64,000 nt of DNA from Planctobacterium marinum (GTDB lineage: Bacteria > Pseudomonadota > Gammaproteobacteria > Enterobacterales > Alteromonadaceae). The stretch covers positions 1 through 64,000 of the forward strand of contig NZ_JAJEWQ010000007.1 in NCBI RefSeq assembly GCF_020687805.1, given 5' to 3'. Under the pieces are notes generated by a model. The model was not told where the DNA came from and did not search any database. It worked only from the letters and a program-made list of their open reading frames with translations. Shown here piece by piece: positions 39,197-48,553 of the stretch (its first letter is position 1; each line of letters opens with the position of its first letter). The translations under genes and the position numbers were made by a program.

Positions 39197-39549
39197 TTTT
39201 GCTCTCGCTTTTTGTCAGGTTGGGCTTGCTTTTGCTCTGCCATAAATTTGATGTCCAGCATTCTGCCAGCCCAGAGGGCGCTGTATTCTGTGGTCCATCG
39301 GCTATGTATCATCTGAATAGGCACAACGTTGATATACAGGTGCTTGTCTCTGCCGCGTTTGTCTGTGATCAGTAAATCCGCCTTTTCCAGCACGGTCAGA
39401 TGTTTCATCACGGCGATCCGGGTGACATCAAATTCCTTACAGACATCTTTTACCAGACAACCCGGATGTTCCTTGATGAAATCCAGAAGCTTGCGACGTT
39501 TCTCATTGGCCAGAGCCTGAAACACCGCATCCATTGATTCGGGCGACAT
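39193..39549 (-). CDS. ArsR-family transcriptional regulator
   Basis: This is a winged helix-turn-helix protein of about 118 residues: MDAVFQALANEKRRKLLDFIKEHPGCLVKDVCKEFDVTRIAVMKHLTVLEKADLLI is the classical ArsR domain, and the wing follows. The C-terminal part HSRWTTEYSALWAGRML is typical of the branch paired with AHSA1 proteins. I chose the ATG at 39549, because AGGA lies seven bases before it; a GTG at 39567 is the longer alternative. There are two Cys but no metal-site pair (CVC), so it is not a metal sensor of the classic kind. A palindrome upstream at 39572-39591 is a likely autoregulatory site. Confidence 0.88.
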   Translation of the reverse strand: MSPESMDAVFQALANEKRRKLLDFIKEHPGCLVKDVCKEFDVTRIAVMKHLTVLEKADLLITDKRGRDKHLYINVVPIQMIHSRWTTEYSALWAGRMLDIKFMAEQKQAQPDKKREQK

Positions 39550-39571
39550 ACTACATCCTGTTTTCACTAAT

Positions 39572-39591
39572 AGGTAACTTATAGGTTACCT
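39572..39591. promoter_or_regulatory. Palindromic candidate operator for the ArsR-type regulator
   Basis: AGGTAAC (39572-39578) and GTTACCT (39585-39591) form a perfect 7-bp inverted repeat with a 6-bp spacer. It lies 22 bp upstream of the chosen start of the regulator gene. Confidence 0.6.
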
Positions 39592-39647
39592 TTTTAAGTA
39601 GATCAAGTTTTATCTGCAAAAACCGTACTTTTTATTACTGACTGATA

Positions 39648-40571
39648 TTACAGGTTGTCGATATCCAGCCAGAGTCTGGCATCGTTAACCGGAGTGTCGG
39701 GGGACATATTGGGGTTTGCGAGGCGATGCACCATGCGTTGTCCCAATGCAGAACGGGACAGGGTTTCTTTGATCACCGGATGGTTGTAAAACAGCGCATC
39801 ATAGCTGCCATCTTCAATGGCGTTCATCAGTCCCTGATACAATTGCAGGCCTAAGACCTGATTGTCTTTGGCAACAAAAAAGTAGAGCGCAAAGGGGTAT
39901 ATCAACAGGTGTTTTTGCTCAACGGTTAAATTGAGTTCCTGGCGACTGCTCACTTCAGACCAGGGCTCGTGCAATGCTCTGGGGAAAAAGTCAAAACGCC
40001 CGCCCTCGAGCATATGAAACAGACTTTCGTACTTTACCGGGTCGACCACCGTCATACGGGCGTTTTTTAACACTTTGGTATCTCCCCAAAACTTGCCTTG
40101 CCCCAGCGGAATTTGTTGCAGCTGTGCGAAACTGCTTATCTGACTAAAACGTTGTTGTTCTCCGGTGCGAATAATAAAGATTCGATGTCCCAACATTCCT
40201 TTGAGAATCGGAATACGGATGGGGTACAGACTGTGTTCATAATCTGCGGTGGTGCCGGTCCAGATAACGTCTAACTGACCGTCATGTAGCATCTGAATTT
40301 TGCGCGCTTCGTTGATATTCAGACGTTTCGCTGTGAACTGCAGTGTTTCTGTGTGTGGACTTCGCTCAAACCCTAACTTCATCAGTTCCACAATGAGTGC
40401 TTCCGTAGGATTATCGGTAATGCTGTAGGTTATGCTTTGCTGGGCCTGCAGTGGTAGGCAAAACAATAAGCCACTACTGAATATTAACCGCATCAGATTG
40501 ATCTGCAGCGCCTTAACCATACCGCTCACGGTGATGTGACTGAGTGAATCCATAGGTCGATCCGAAAGCAT
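39648..40571 (-). CDS. Periplasmic solute-binding-like protein, paralog of the one at 16758
   Basis: The open frame is 307 residues, but the signal peptide (MRLIFSSGLLFCLPLQAQQ) lies at residues 27-45, so the real start is probably an internal Met, such as that at 40520 (MVKALQINL). The mature part shares with the gene at 16758 the blocks DVIWTGTTADYEHSLYPIRIPI / KGMLGHRIFII, GGRFDFFPRALHEPWSE and YPFALYFFVAKDN. There is no ABC transporter nearby. It is divergent from a membrane diguanylate cyclase, and a LacI operator lies in the shared gap, so the pair may form a ligand-to-c-di-GMP pathway; this is inference. Confidence 0.78.
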   Translation of the reverse strand: MLSDRPMDSLSHITVSGMVKALQINLMRLIFSSGLLFCLPLQAQQSITYSITDNPTEALIVELMKLGFERSPHTETLQFTAKRLNINEARKIQMLHDGQLDVIWTGTTADYEHSLYPIRIPILKGMLGHRIFIIRTGEQQRFSQISSFAQLQQIPLGQGKFWGDTKVLKNARMTVVDPVKYESLFHMLEGGRFDFFPRALHEPWSEVSSRQELNLTVEQKHLLIYPFALYFFVAKDNQVLGLQLYQGLMNAIEDGSYDALFYNHPVIKETLSRSALGQRMVHRLANPNMSPDTPVNDARLWLDIDNL

Positions 40572-40596
40572 TGCGTAACGTTAAATTACAATGAAA

Positions 40597-40610
40597 TGCA
40601 ATCGATTGCA
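40597..40610. promoter_or_regulatory. LacI-type operator between the solute-binding-like and GGDEF genes
   Basis: TGCAATCGATTGCA is a perfect 14-bp palindrome, identical to the core of the trehalose operators at 28964 and 31816. It lies 26 bp upstream of the longest start of the minus gene and about 110 bp upstream of the GGDEF gene start. Confidence 0.82.
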
Positions 40611-40721
40611 ATAAGCGCTGCGGTACGATAATCCGCTCTGTTTTTGCAATCCCCGGCACCTGAACTAGATTTAACAGTGTAATACCAACCCCTGTTGGTA
40701 CCGTGAGCGAGGGATTGAATA

Positions 40722-41882
40722 TTGATTGACGGAATATTATTTGTTGTCCCCACGATAATGGCTCTTTTTACAGCGTCATTGCTGTATTTCATTAGTCGGA
40801 CAGCAAAAAAGTTCGATAACATCTACGATGAACAACCCGCTATCTGGTGGGCCACCGGATTCCTGTTGCTCGGCAGTGCCTGGTTGCAGGCCGCTATCCT
40901 TGCATACAATGGTCAGTTACCAGGGAAAAATCTGACCTTTTTCAACAACCTGATTTACAGCGCGCCCACTTACCTGTGGCCCTTTGGGGTATGGTTGCGC
41001 AACCGCATGACGTTTGCCTGGCAATGGTTTTTATCCCTGATTGCCATTCAGATAATTTTCTTATTCAGTTTTACTTTTGTGGACAATAACTACAGTTTGC
41101 GTTCCATCACCATGCATGGTTTTAGTGCTCTCATGGCGATGATGACCGTAGTCTGTGTTCTGCGTTACAGCAAAACACGCTACGGTGACCGGTTGCTTAT
41201 TTTGGGATTTCTGGTTTACGCATTGCACAATTTCGTTACCGTGGCGGTGTTTATTACCGACCCTTCCACCAGTCTGTTTAATGGCGCAGGCGGCAGTGCT
41301 GAATTACTGGTGCTTTTGGCACCGCTGGCTTACGTGCTGTTAGGCGTGTGCTTTTTTGGGGTGATGCTACTGGATGTGATCGAAGAGCTGTCAGAAAAAT
41401 CCCGTCACGATTATCTGACAGGTCTGTACAACCGGTTTGGCTTTGAGCAGGCCTATGAAACTACATTGGAAAAATCCGCCAGAGTAGATACCAAAGGACT
41501 GGTACTGGTGATGGTGGACTTAAATAAGTTTAAAGCCATTAATGATAAACACGGCCACAGCATTGGCGACAGGGCACTGACCTGGTTTAGCCACTTGCTG
41601 AACACCAGTTGCCGAAAATCCGATATTGTCGGGCGTATTGGCGGTGATGAGTTTGTGATCCTGATGTGGGATTGTGAGCCGGAACAGTGTCGGGAGTTTT
41701 TGCAGCGTTTTGATAAGCGCTGTGCTGCTTCCCCCGTGCCTGGCCTGTCTTACCCTTTATTTGTCAGCGCATCCTATGGAATATGTGACGTTACGGCCAA
41801 TCAGGGACTGGATGAGATTATTGCCTGTGCCGATAAAAGCCTGTACGCCGCCAAAAAGCGACAGTCGATGCTGTCGCTTTAA
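40722..41882 (+). CDS. Membrane-bound diguanylate cyclase
   Basis: The 386-residue protein has about seven hydrophobic segments in the first 215 residues, then a GGDEF domain. The active-site loop is VGRIGGDEFVIL, intact, and the inhibitory I-site RxxD (RKSD) stands five residues before it, so product inhibition is expected. The cyclase makes c-di-GMP from GTP. The start is TTG at 40722, with GAGGGA seven bases upstream; no ATG fits. The stop codon overlaps the hutI stop on the other strand (41879-41882). The LacI operator upstream suggests control by the trehalose repressor. Confidence 0.9.
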   Translation: MIDGILFVVPTIMALFTASLLYFISRTAKKFDNIYDEQPAIWWATGFLLLGSAWLQAAILAYNGQLPGKNLTFFNNLIYSAPTYLWPFGVWLRNRMTFAWQWFLSLIAIQIIFLFSFTFVDNNYSLRSITMHGFSALMAMMTVVCVLRYSKTRYGDRLLILGFLVYALHNFVTVAVFITDPSTSLFNGAGGSAELLVLLAPLAYVLLGVCFFGVMLLDVIEELSEKSRHDYLTGLYNRFGFEQAYETTLEKSARVDTKGLVLVMVDLNKFKAINDKHGHSIGDRALTWFSHLLNTSCRKSDIVGRIGGDEFVILMWDCEPEQCREFLQRFDKRCAASPVPGLSYPLFVSASYGICDVTANQGLDEIIACADKSLYAAKKRQSMLSL

Positions 41883-43129
41883 ACTTGCCCCAATAGCTGA
41901 CCTTTAAACCAAACCTGGCTGGGTTTGTGCAATCCGGCGAAATAGCACAGTTCTCTTGGGTGACCAATATCCCACAGGGTCAGATCCGCCTGCTTACCAA
42001 CACTAATCGTCCCAATTTTGTCCTGCAGACCCAGCGCGCCGGCGGCGTGTTTAGTGACGCCTAACAAGGCTTCTTCCGGAGTGAGTCGGAAAAAAGTACA
42101 GGCCATATTCAGCATCAGCGGCAATGACGCAATGGGGGATGAGCCAGGATTAAAATCGGTAGCGATTGCTATTGGCACCTTGTGTTGGCGCAATAATTCA
42201 ATGGGCGGGCATTGTGTTTCTCTGAGGAAATAAAATGCACCCGGTAACAGTGTGGCTACCGTACCACTTTGCGCAATGGCGGCAACGCCTTGTTCATCCA
42301 GATATTCAATGTGATCCACAGAAAGCGCCTTTAAACCGGCAGCCATTTCACTGCCACCCAAATTACTCAGTTGCTCCACATGGGCTTTCACTTTCAAACC
42401 CAGAGATTGAGCTTTAAACAACACTTTGTGGCTCTGACCGAGATTAAAACCAATACCTTCACAAAACACATCAGCGGCGTCAGCCAGATTTTCCTGGGCT
42501 ACTTTGGGTAACATGTCATTGCACACCAAATCAATGTAACCATCACTGTTGTCTTTAAACTCCGGGGGCAGGGCGTGCGCCCCTAAAAACGTGGCCTGAA
42601 TATTGGCCTGGCTGTTTTCTTTTAGTTTCCTGGCTACTCGTAGCATCTTTAATTCGCTTTCGGTATTCAGACCATAACCCGATTTGATCTCAATGGTGGT
42701 AACCCCCTGCTGCTGCATCGCCTGCAGGCGCTTTTGGGCAAGCTGGTAGAGGTGATCAAAATCAGCGTCACGGGTAGCGCCCACCGTGTTCATTATGCCA
42801 CCACCGGCACGGGCAATTTCCTCATAGGAGACGCCCTGCAAGCGTTTTTCAAATTCATCTGCGCGATCGCCACCAAATACCAGGTGGGTGTGACAGTCTA
42901 TCAGTCCGGGCAGCAACCATTGGCCGTGACAGTCAACTTTTTCCAGTTGTTGATACGGCTTCGGCAACTCCTTCATCGGTCCTTGCCAGCAAATTTTGCC
43001 ACTGCTGATCACTACCGCAGCCTCATAAATGAGCTGCTCATCGGCAATACCGTTTTCCAAACTGGCCAGATTAAGGTTGTGCAATACCTTGTCTTGCTCA
43101 GAATTGATTTCGGAAGTTATTGAATTCAT
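41879..43129 (-). CDS. hutI: Imidazolonepropionase
   Basis: The 416-residue amidohydrolase opens the imidazolone ring to N-formimidoyl-glutamate, the third step of histidine breakdown. Key segments are LLPGLIDCHTHLVFGGDRADEF (metal-binding HxH), TIEIKSGYGLNTESELKMLRV, the metal His in KVKAHVEQLSNLGG, and IATDFNPGSSP (metal Asp). It is divergent from hutC across an 89-bp gap with a HutC-type operator. Its 3' end overlaps the GGDEF gene by four bases. Confidence 0.97.
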   Translation of the reverse strand: MNSITSEINSEQDKVLHNLNLASLENGIADEQLIYEAAVVISSGKICWQGPMKELPKPYQQLEKVDCHGQWLLPGLIDCHTHLVFGGDRADEFEKRLQGVSYEEIARAGGGIMNTVGATRDADFDHLYQLAQKRLQAMQQQGVTTIEIKSGYGLNTESELKMLRVARKLKENSQANIQATFLGAHALPPEFKDNSDGYIDLVCNDMLPKVAQENLADAADVFCEGIGFNLGQSHKVLFKAQSLGLKVKAHVEQLSNLGGSEMAAGLKALSVDHIEYLDEQGVAAIAQSGTVATLLPGAFYFLRETQCPPIELLRQHKVPIAIATDFNPGSSPIASLPLMLNMACTFFRLTPEEALLGVTKHAAGALGLQDKIGTISVGKQADLTLWDIGHPRELCYFAGLHKPSQVWFKGQLLGQV

Positions 43130-43179
43130 TCAGGTTGCCCCAGGTTGCTGAGTTTTCGAGTGACATTTTGCGAAATTTT

Positions 43180-43195
43180 ACTTGTATATACAAGT
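43180..43195. promoter_or_regulatory. HutC operator between hutI and hutC
   Basis: ACTTGTATATACAAGT is a perfect 16-bp palindrome, of the TGTATATACA type known for HutC. It covers a possible -10 box TATATA for the hutC-hutU-hutH direction (43185-43190). Confidence 0.88.
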
Positions 43196-43218
43196 TTGCT
43201 GTGTCACTTTATTAAACG

Positions 43219-43923
43219 ATGACCGTCAGTAAATATCTACAGATAAAGCAGCATCTGCTGCGCAATATCGAATCGGGCCACTGGCCTGAGTATAGTCCTG
43301 TGCCCTCAGAAAATATGCTGGCAGCAGAATTTAATGTCAGTCGAATGACTGCCAGACGCGCTTTGCAGGAGTTGTCTGATCAGGGCGTTATCGTGCGTAA
43401 CCAGGGTGCCGCTTCTTATGTGGCCAGCTTAAAAAGTCAGTCTTCTATGCTGGCTATTCGCAATATTGCCGATGAGATTCTGGATCGTGGACATCAGCAC
43501 AAAGCGCAATGTTTGCAGCTGCACACTGTGCCGGCCACACCGAATGTTGCCGCTAATCTTGGCCTTTCCAGCGGTGCTGATGTGTATCGCAGTCTGGTGT
43601 TGCACTGGGAGAATCAACAGATCTTGCAACTGGAAGAGCGCTTCGTGAATCCCAAAGTAGCGCCGGATTATTTGCAGCAAGACTTCGAACATCAGACCAC
43701 CCACGATTATCTGACCCAAATTTTACCTCTGACTGAGGCCGAGCATTTGGTAGAAGCCATAGTGCCGGATGCTGAGTTACAGAAACTATTAGCTATTCAG
43801 GAAGGAACCGCCTGTTTACGCGTAACTCGTCGAACCTGGTCTAAAAAGGCCTCGGTGAGCTACGCCATATTGACCCATCCCGGCGACCGCTATCGGTTAG
43901 GAAGTCACCTGACCTTTGGTTGA
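43219..43923 (+). CDS. hutC: Histidine utilisation repressor HutC, GntR/HutC family
   Basis: The 234-residue protein has an N-terminal GntR winged helix ([43 protein letters not shown], about 9-51) and a C-terminal UTRA ligand-binding domain (about 85-225). The phrase [25 protein letters not shown] is typical. It represses hut genes until urocanate is bound. It is the first gene of hutCUH, and the palindrome 24 bp upstream is its likely site. Its stop overlaps the region just before hutU. Confidence 0.95.
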   Translation: MTVSKYLQIKQHLLRNIESGHWPEYSPVPSENMLAAEFNVSRMTARRALQELSDQGVIVRNQGAASYVASLKSQSSMLAIRNIADEILDRGHQHKAQCLQLHTVPATPNVAANLGLSSGADVYRSLVLHWENQQILQLEERFVNPKVAPDYLQQDFEHQTTHDYLTQILPLTEAEHLVEAIVPDAELQKLLAIQEGTACLRVTRRTWSKKASVSYAILTHPGDRYRLGSHLTFG

Positions 43924-43955
43924 TTCGGGTAACAGACATAACAAAGGTGATTAAA

Positions 43956-45626
43956 ATGAACAATCGTCATGACCCTACAAGAGTGATCCGCGCCCCCAAA
44001 GGCACAGAGTTAAGCTGCAAAAGCTGGTTAACCGAAGCGGCAATGCGCATGTTGATGAACAACCTGGATCCGGAGGTGGCAGAACGCCCTGAAGATCTGG
44101 TGGTTTACGGTGGCATTGGTCGTGCCGCGCGAAACTGGGAATGCTTTGATAAAATCGTAGAAGTGTTACAGCGCCTGGAAGACGACGAATCCCTGGTGGT
44201 GCAATCAGGTAAGCCTGTAGGGGTATTCAAAACCCACAGTAATGCCCCGCGTGTACTGATCGCCAACTCTAACCTGGTACCCCATTGGGCCAACTGGGAA
44301 CATTTTAATCAGTTGGATAAAGAAGGTCTGATGATGTACGGCCAGATGACAGCGGGCAGTTGGATCTACATCGGCAGTCAGGGCATAGTGCAGGGCACCT
44401 ACGAAACTTTTGGTGCAGTTGCCCGTAAACACTTCAACGGCGAAGCCAAAGGTAAGTGGGTGCTTACTGGTGGTTTAGGTGGCATGGGTGGCGCTCAGCC
44501 ATTAGCCGCGACTATGGCCGGGTTTTCTATGATCGCGGTAGAGTGTGACGAAACCCGAATCGATTTCCGTTTGCGTACCCGTTATGTAGACAAAAAGGCC
44601 ACCTCACTGGATGAAGCCTTAGACATTATCAACAATGCTGATACCCCGGTTTCAGTGGGGTTATTAGGTAACGCGGCCGATGTATTTGCAGAGCTGGTGG
44701 ACAGAGGTATTACCCCGGATGTGGTCACTGACCAGACTTCGGCTCACGATCCGCTAAACGGCTATTTGCCGCAAAACTGGACGATGGAACAGGCCGCTGA
44801 AATGCGCCAGAAAGACGAAGCGGCGGTAGTCAAAGCGGCCAAGCAATCCATGGCGGTTCAGGTACAGGCCATGCTGACCCTGCAGGAGCGTGGTGCAGCA
44901 ACTCTGGATTACGGCAATAACATCCGCCAAATGGCATTGGATGAAGGGGTGGAAAACGCCTTTGATTTCCCTGGCTTTGTACCGGCTTATATCCGTCCGC
45001 TATTTTGTGAAGGCATTGGGCCTTTCCGCTGGGCTGCACTGAGTGGTGATCCAGAAGATATCTATAAAACCGATGCCAAAGTAAAAGAGCTTATCCCGGA
45101 TAATCCGCATCTGCACAACTGGCTGGATATGGCCAGAGAGCGCATTCAGTTCCAGGGCTTACCGGCCCGTATTTGCTGGATTGGCCTGAAAGATCGCGCC
45201 CGCATTGCAAACGCCTTTAATGAAATGGTGAAAAACGGTGAATTAAGTGCGCCTGTGGTCATTGGTCGTGACCATCTGGACTCAGGTTCAGTGGCCAGTC
45301 CTAACCGCGAAACCGAATCCATGCTGGATGGCTCAGACGCTGTGTCCGATTGGCCTCTGCTCAATGCGCTTTTGAGCACTGCTGGTGGTGCTACATGGGT
45401 GAGTTTGCACCACGGTGGTGGTGTGGGCATGGGCTTTTCACAACATTCCGGTGTTGTCATTGTTTGTGATGGTAGCGAAGAAGCCGGTGAGCGAGTGCGC
45501 CGCGTATTGTGGAATGATCCAGCTACGGGCGTGATGCGCCATGCAGACGCTGGCTACGATATCGCCATCAATTGTGCCAAAGAAAATGGTCTGGATTTGC
45601 CTATGTTGTCCACCGGTAATAAATAA
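43956..45626 (+). CDS. hutU: Urocanate hydratase (urocanase)
   Basis: The protein of about 556 residues converts urocanate to imidazolonepropionate with a tightly bound NAD. The start is the Met of [15 protein letters not shown] at 43956, with AAGGTG seven bases upstream; the frame extends 12 codons further but into hutC. Family segments include [48 protein letters not shown], and the catalytic Cys region [16 protein letters not shown]. hutH follows 9 bp after the stop. Confidence 0.98.
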   Translation: MNNRHDPTRVIRAPKGTELSCKSWLTEAAMRMLMNNLDPEVAERPEDLVVYGGIGRAARNWECFDKIVEVLQRLEDDESLVVQSGKPVGVFKTHSNAPRVLIANSNLVPHWANWEHFNQLDKEGLMMYGQMTAGSWIYIGSQGIVQGTYETFGAVARKHFNGEAKGKWVLTGGLGGMGGAQPLAATMAGFSMIAVECDETRIDFRLRTRYVDKKATSLDEALDIINNADTPVSVGLLGNAADVFAELVDRGITPDVVTDQTSAHDPLNGYLPQNWTMEQAAEMRQKDEAAVVKAAKQSMAVQVQAMLTLQERGAATLDYGNNIRQMALDEGVENAFDFPGFVPAYIRPLFCEGIGPFRWAALSGDPEDIYKTDAKVKELIPDNPHLHNWLDMARERIQFQGLPARICWIGLKDRARIANAFNEMVKNGELSAPVVIGRDHLDSGSVASPNRETESMLDGSDAVSDWPLLNALLSTAGGATWVSLHHGGGVGMGFSQHSGVVIVCDGSEEAGERVRRVLWNDPATGVMRHADAGYDIAINCAKENGLDLPMLSTGNK

Positions 45627-45635
45627 GGAATAGCC

Positions 45636-47141
45636 ATGAACGAATTAATGATTCAACCCGGCAGTTTGTCATTGGCACAACTGCGTGATGTGGTACGCAA
45701 CCCTGTTAAACTGAGTCTGGAGCCTTCGGTACAGGAGGCGATTACAGCGTCTTCCGATCAGGTGAACAAAGTACTGGCATCAGGTCAGGTGGTGTACGGT
45801 ATTAATACCGGGTTTGGTTTACTAGCCAACACGCGTATCAAACCGGAGGAACTGGAGCTTCTGCAAAAATCTATAGTCTTGTCCCATGCGGCAGGTACCG
45901 GTGAGTTAATGCAGGATTCCACAGTACGTCTGATGATGACCCTGAAAATCAATGCCCTGGCTCGGGGCTTTTCGGGGATTCGCCTGAAAGTGATTGAAAT
46001 GCTAATGGCGTTGGTTAGTGCTGAAGTCTATCCCTGTGTACCGAAAAAAGGTTCTGTAGGTGCCAGTGGTGACTTAGCGCCGTTAGCCCATATGAGTATG
46101 CCGTTAATTGGTGAAGGTCATGTGCGCTACAAAGGTGAAATCATCTCTGGTGAAGAAGGACTGAAAATTGCTGGCCTGGAAGCGGTTAATCTGGCTCCTA
46201 AAGAAGGCCTGGCCTTACTGAACGGTACCCAGGCTTCTACCGCGCTGGCGCTGGAAGGCTTATTCCATGCAGAGAACCTGTTTAACGCTGCCATCGTTGC
46301 CGGTGCCATGAGCGTCGAAGCTGCCGTGGGGAGTCGCGTACCTTTTGATGCCCGCATCCACGAGGCGCGTGGTCAAAAAGGGCAGATCCGCGTAGCTGAG
46401 ATGTTCCGTGCGTTGCTGACAGAGACTTCTGAAATCGGTGAGTCTCATCTGGAATGCGACAAAGTACAGGATCCTTATTCTCTGCGTTGTCAGCCGCAAG
46501 TGATGGGTGCCTGCTGGGATCAGATGCAACATGCTGCGAATATTCTGGCCACCGAAGCCAACGGCGTTACCGATAACCCCCTGGTATTTAACGAAGATAT
46601 TATCTCCGGTGGTAACTTCCACGCAGAGCCTGTGGCGTTCGCGGCGGATAACCTGGCGTTGGTGATAGCTGAAATTGGTGCTTTGTCTGAACGTCGTACT
46701 GCATTGTTGATTGATAAAAACCTCAGTGGTTTGCCCCCGTTTCTGGTCAATAACGGCGGCGTTAACTCCGGATTTATGTTGGCGCAGGTGACAGCGGCAG
46801 CGCTGGCCTCTGAAAACAAAACCCTGGCGCACCCGGCTTCTGTGGATAGCTTACCCACTTCAGCCAATCAGGAGGACCATGTGTCTATGGCTACTTTTGC
46901 AGCCCGTCGTCTGATGGATATGGCAGAAAACAGCCGTGGTATCGTTGCTGTGGAGTTGTTGGCGGCGGCGCAGGGTATTGACTTCCGACGCCCTCACAAA
47001 ACCTCAGAAAAACTGGAAATGGCTTACGCCATAGTGCGGGCCCAGGTGCCATTTTACGACCACGACCGCTATTTCTCGCCGGATATCGCCAAAGCGCAGG
47101 ACATCATTCAGTCGGGTGGCTTCAACGGGTTAATCCGTTAA
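45636..47141 (+). CDS. hutH: Histidine ammonia-lyase
   Basis: The 501-residue enzyme removes ammonia from histidine to form urocanate. The Ala143-Ser144-Gly145 triad that forms the MIO cofactor is visible in [23 protein letters not shown] near the N-terminus and [14 protein letters not shown] (as VQDPYSLRC) are the other usual blocks. It is the last gene of hutCUH and is followed by a terminator. The fourth step enzyme (HutG or HutF/HutG) is not in the window. Confidence 0.98.
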   Translation: MNELMIQPGSLSLAQLRDVVRNPVKLSLEPSVQEAITASSDQVNKVLASGQVVYGINTGFGLLANTRIKPEELELLQKSIVLSHAAGTGELMQDSTVRLMMTLKINALARGFSGIRLKVIEMLMALVSAEVYPCVPKKGSVGASGDLAPLAHMSMPLIGEGHVRYKGEIISGEEGLKIAGLEAVNLAPKEGLALLNGTQASTALALEGLFHAENLFNAAIVAGAMSVEAAVGSRVPFDARIHEARGQKGQIRVAEMFRALLTETSEIGESHLECDKVQDPYSLRCQPQVMGACWDQMQHAANILATEANGVTDNPLVFNEDIISGGNFHAEPVAFAADNLALVIAEIGALSERRTALLIDKNLSGLPPFLVNNGGVNSGFMLAQVTAAALASENKTLAHPASVDSLPTSANQEDHVSMATFAARRLMDMAENSRGIVAVELLAAAQGIDFRRPHKTSEKLEMAYAIVRAQVPFYDHDRYFSPDIAKAQDIIQSGGFNGLIR

Positions 47142-47162
47142 TCTGCGAGTGTGCTGAAACAG

Positions 47163-47193
47163 GGCTGTGATTGTCGCAATCATGGCCTTTTTT
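47163..47193 (+). terminator. Rho-independent terminator of hutCUH
   Basis: An 11-bp stem (47163-47173 with 47177-47187, two G-T pairs) has loop TCG and is followed by six T. Confidence 0.82.
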
Positions 47194-47288
47194 ATTTTCA
47201 GTGTATTTAATTTAACCACAGCAGGCTATCCATAGCGCTGGATGTTAGCTATTCTGAACATTATTCACCCACTTATCACGGTCTTGTT

Positions 47289-48089
47289 ATGCCGACACTC
47301 ATCGTTAATGGTGCAGAGCTTTTTTACACGGACACCGGGAAAGGGGAGGAAACGCTGGTTTTTTCCCATGGTTATTTAATGAATCATTCGATGTTTAACG
47401 GACAGGTAGAGCGCCTAAAAGAACGCTTTCGCTGTATATCCTTCGAACACCGTGGACATGGACAAAGCGAAGTGACTGCCGCAGGCTATGAGTTGGATAA
47501 TCTGGTTAAAGATGCCATCGCCTTGCTGGATGAACTCAAGCTGGGGCCGGTGCATTTTGTCGGAATGTCTACCGGCGGATTTGTCGGGATGCGCCTGGCA
47601 TTGCAGCGACCGGATCTGTTGCGCTCTTTGGTATTAATGAGTACCTCTGCTGAAGGTGAGCCCAAAAAAGCCCTGAAGAAAAATAAATTGCTACTGAAAA
47701 CCGTTCAGCATCTTGGCTGGTGGCCGGTTATCGGGCAGGTGTTGTGCATGATGTTTCACCGTCGATACGTTAAAAATCCTGCGAACAAAAAGACCGTGGG
47801 CTACTGGAAATCTGTGGTCACGGCACAAAATAAAAAAGCCATGCTGGCTTTTGGCAAGGCGATTTTTAACCGGGATGATGTGTTGTCGTCGTTATCGCAA
47901 CTGACCTTGCCGGTGGCGGTTATCGTGGGAGAAAAGGACGCACTGACGCCTTTAAATTGCTCAAAACGCATGGCAGAGGTGATACCTGGCGCCAGGTTGT
48001 CGATTATTCCAGACGCCGGGCATAGCGCCGCTATTGAAAAGCCCAACGAGGTTACAGACGCCATGCTGGCGCTTTACGATAACCTGTAG
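47289..48089 (+). CDS. Alpha/beta hydrolase
   Basis: The 266-residue protein has the fold of the AB_hydrolase_1 family: oxyanion HG in FSHGYLMN, then FEHRGHGQSE, the nucleophile elbow GMSTGG (Ser at about 94), the acidic residue in VGEKDALTP and the catalytic His in IPDAGHSAAIEKP. The layout resembles beta-ketoadipate enol-lactonase and related esterases, but no pathway partner is present. The substrate is unknown. It stands alone, after the hut operon terminator. Confidence 0.9.
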   Translation: MPTLIVNGAELFYTDTGKGEETLVFSHGYLMNHSMFNGQVERLKERFRCISFEHRGHGQSEVTAAGYELDNLVKDAIALLDELKLGPVHFVGMSTGGFVGMRLALQRPDLLRSLVLMSTSAEGEPKKALKKNKLLLKTVQHLGWWPVIGQVLCMMFHRRYVKNPANKKTVGYWKSVVTAQNKKAMLAFGKAIFNRDDVLSSLSQLTLPVAVIVGEKDALTPLNCSKRMAEVIPGARLSIIPDAGHSAAIEKPNEVTDAMLALYDNL

Positions 48090-48553
48090 GCTGAGCGCAA
48101 TGTGCTAGGTCTTTTCTTGTATCAACTCAAAGGAAAGTGAAAGGGAATGTGGTCTGTTAGAGTAAATTGCAACTGGCGTATTACACTCCGTTTTAATGGA
48201 CAAAACGCCAAACTCGTTCCCTTCGGTTAACGCAGCGGTGCATCTGGAACATTCCGTAAGGTCACTGCTCGCTCGCAGTCAAAGACAAAAGCGAACGAAT
48301 AGGGGCCAATTACATTTCAAATTTTCCTCTATTGTGTTGGTCTACAACCCAAAGGAGCTTTGTGGTGCCTCTGTATTGGGCGGTTTACGAAACGAAAGTT
48401 AGAAGCTTCAATGAGACAAGTGCTGTTTCTCGCAAATGACCAAAATTGTAGAAACTGGATATGTATATGGGTTTTGGTACATGTTCATTCTTTCGATGAC
48501 GACACTACAGGCGATTATCAGTTTGTAAAAATTAAGAATCTTGAAAGTACACA
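48090..48553. other. Gene-free stretch between convergent genes
   Basis: No supported gene is seen. Short frames (for example 48196-48402) lack ribosome binding sites. The composition and Ser/Leu-rich translations look like the remains of a dispersed repeat or an old insertion, but I find no terminal repeats or family match. No clear terminator is present. Confidence 0.4.
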
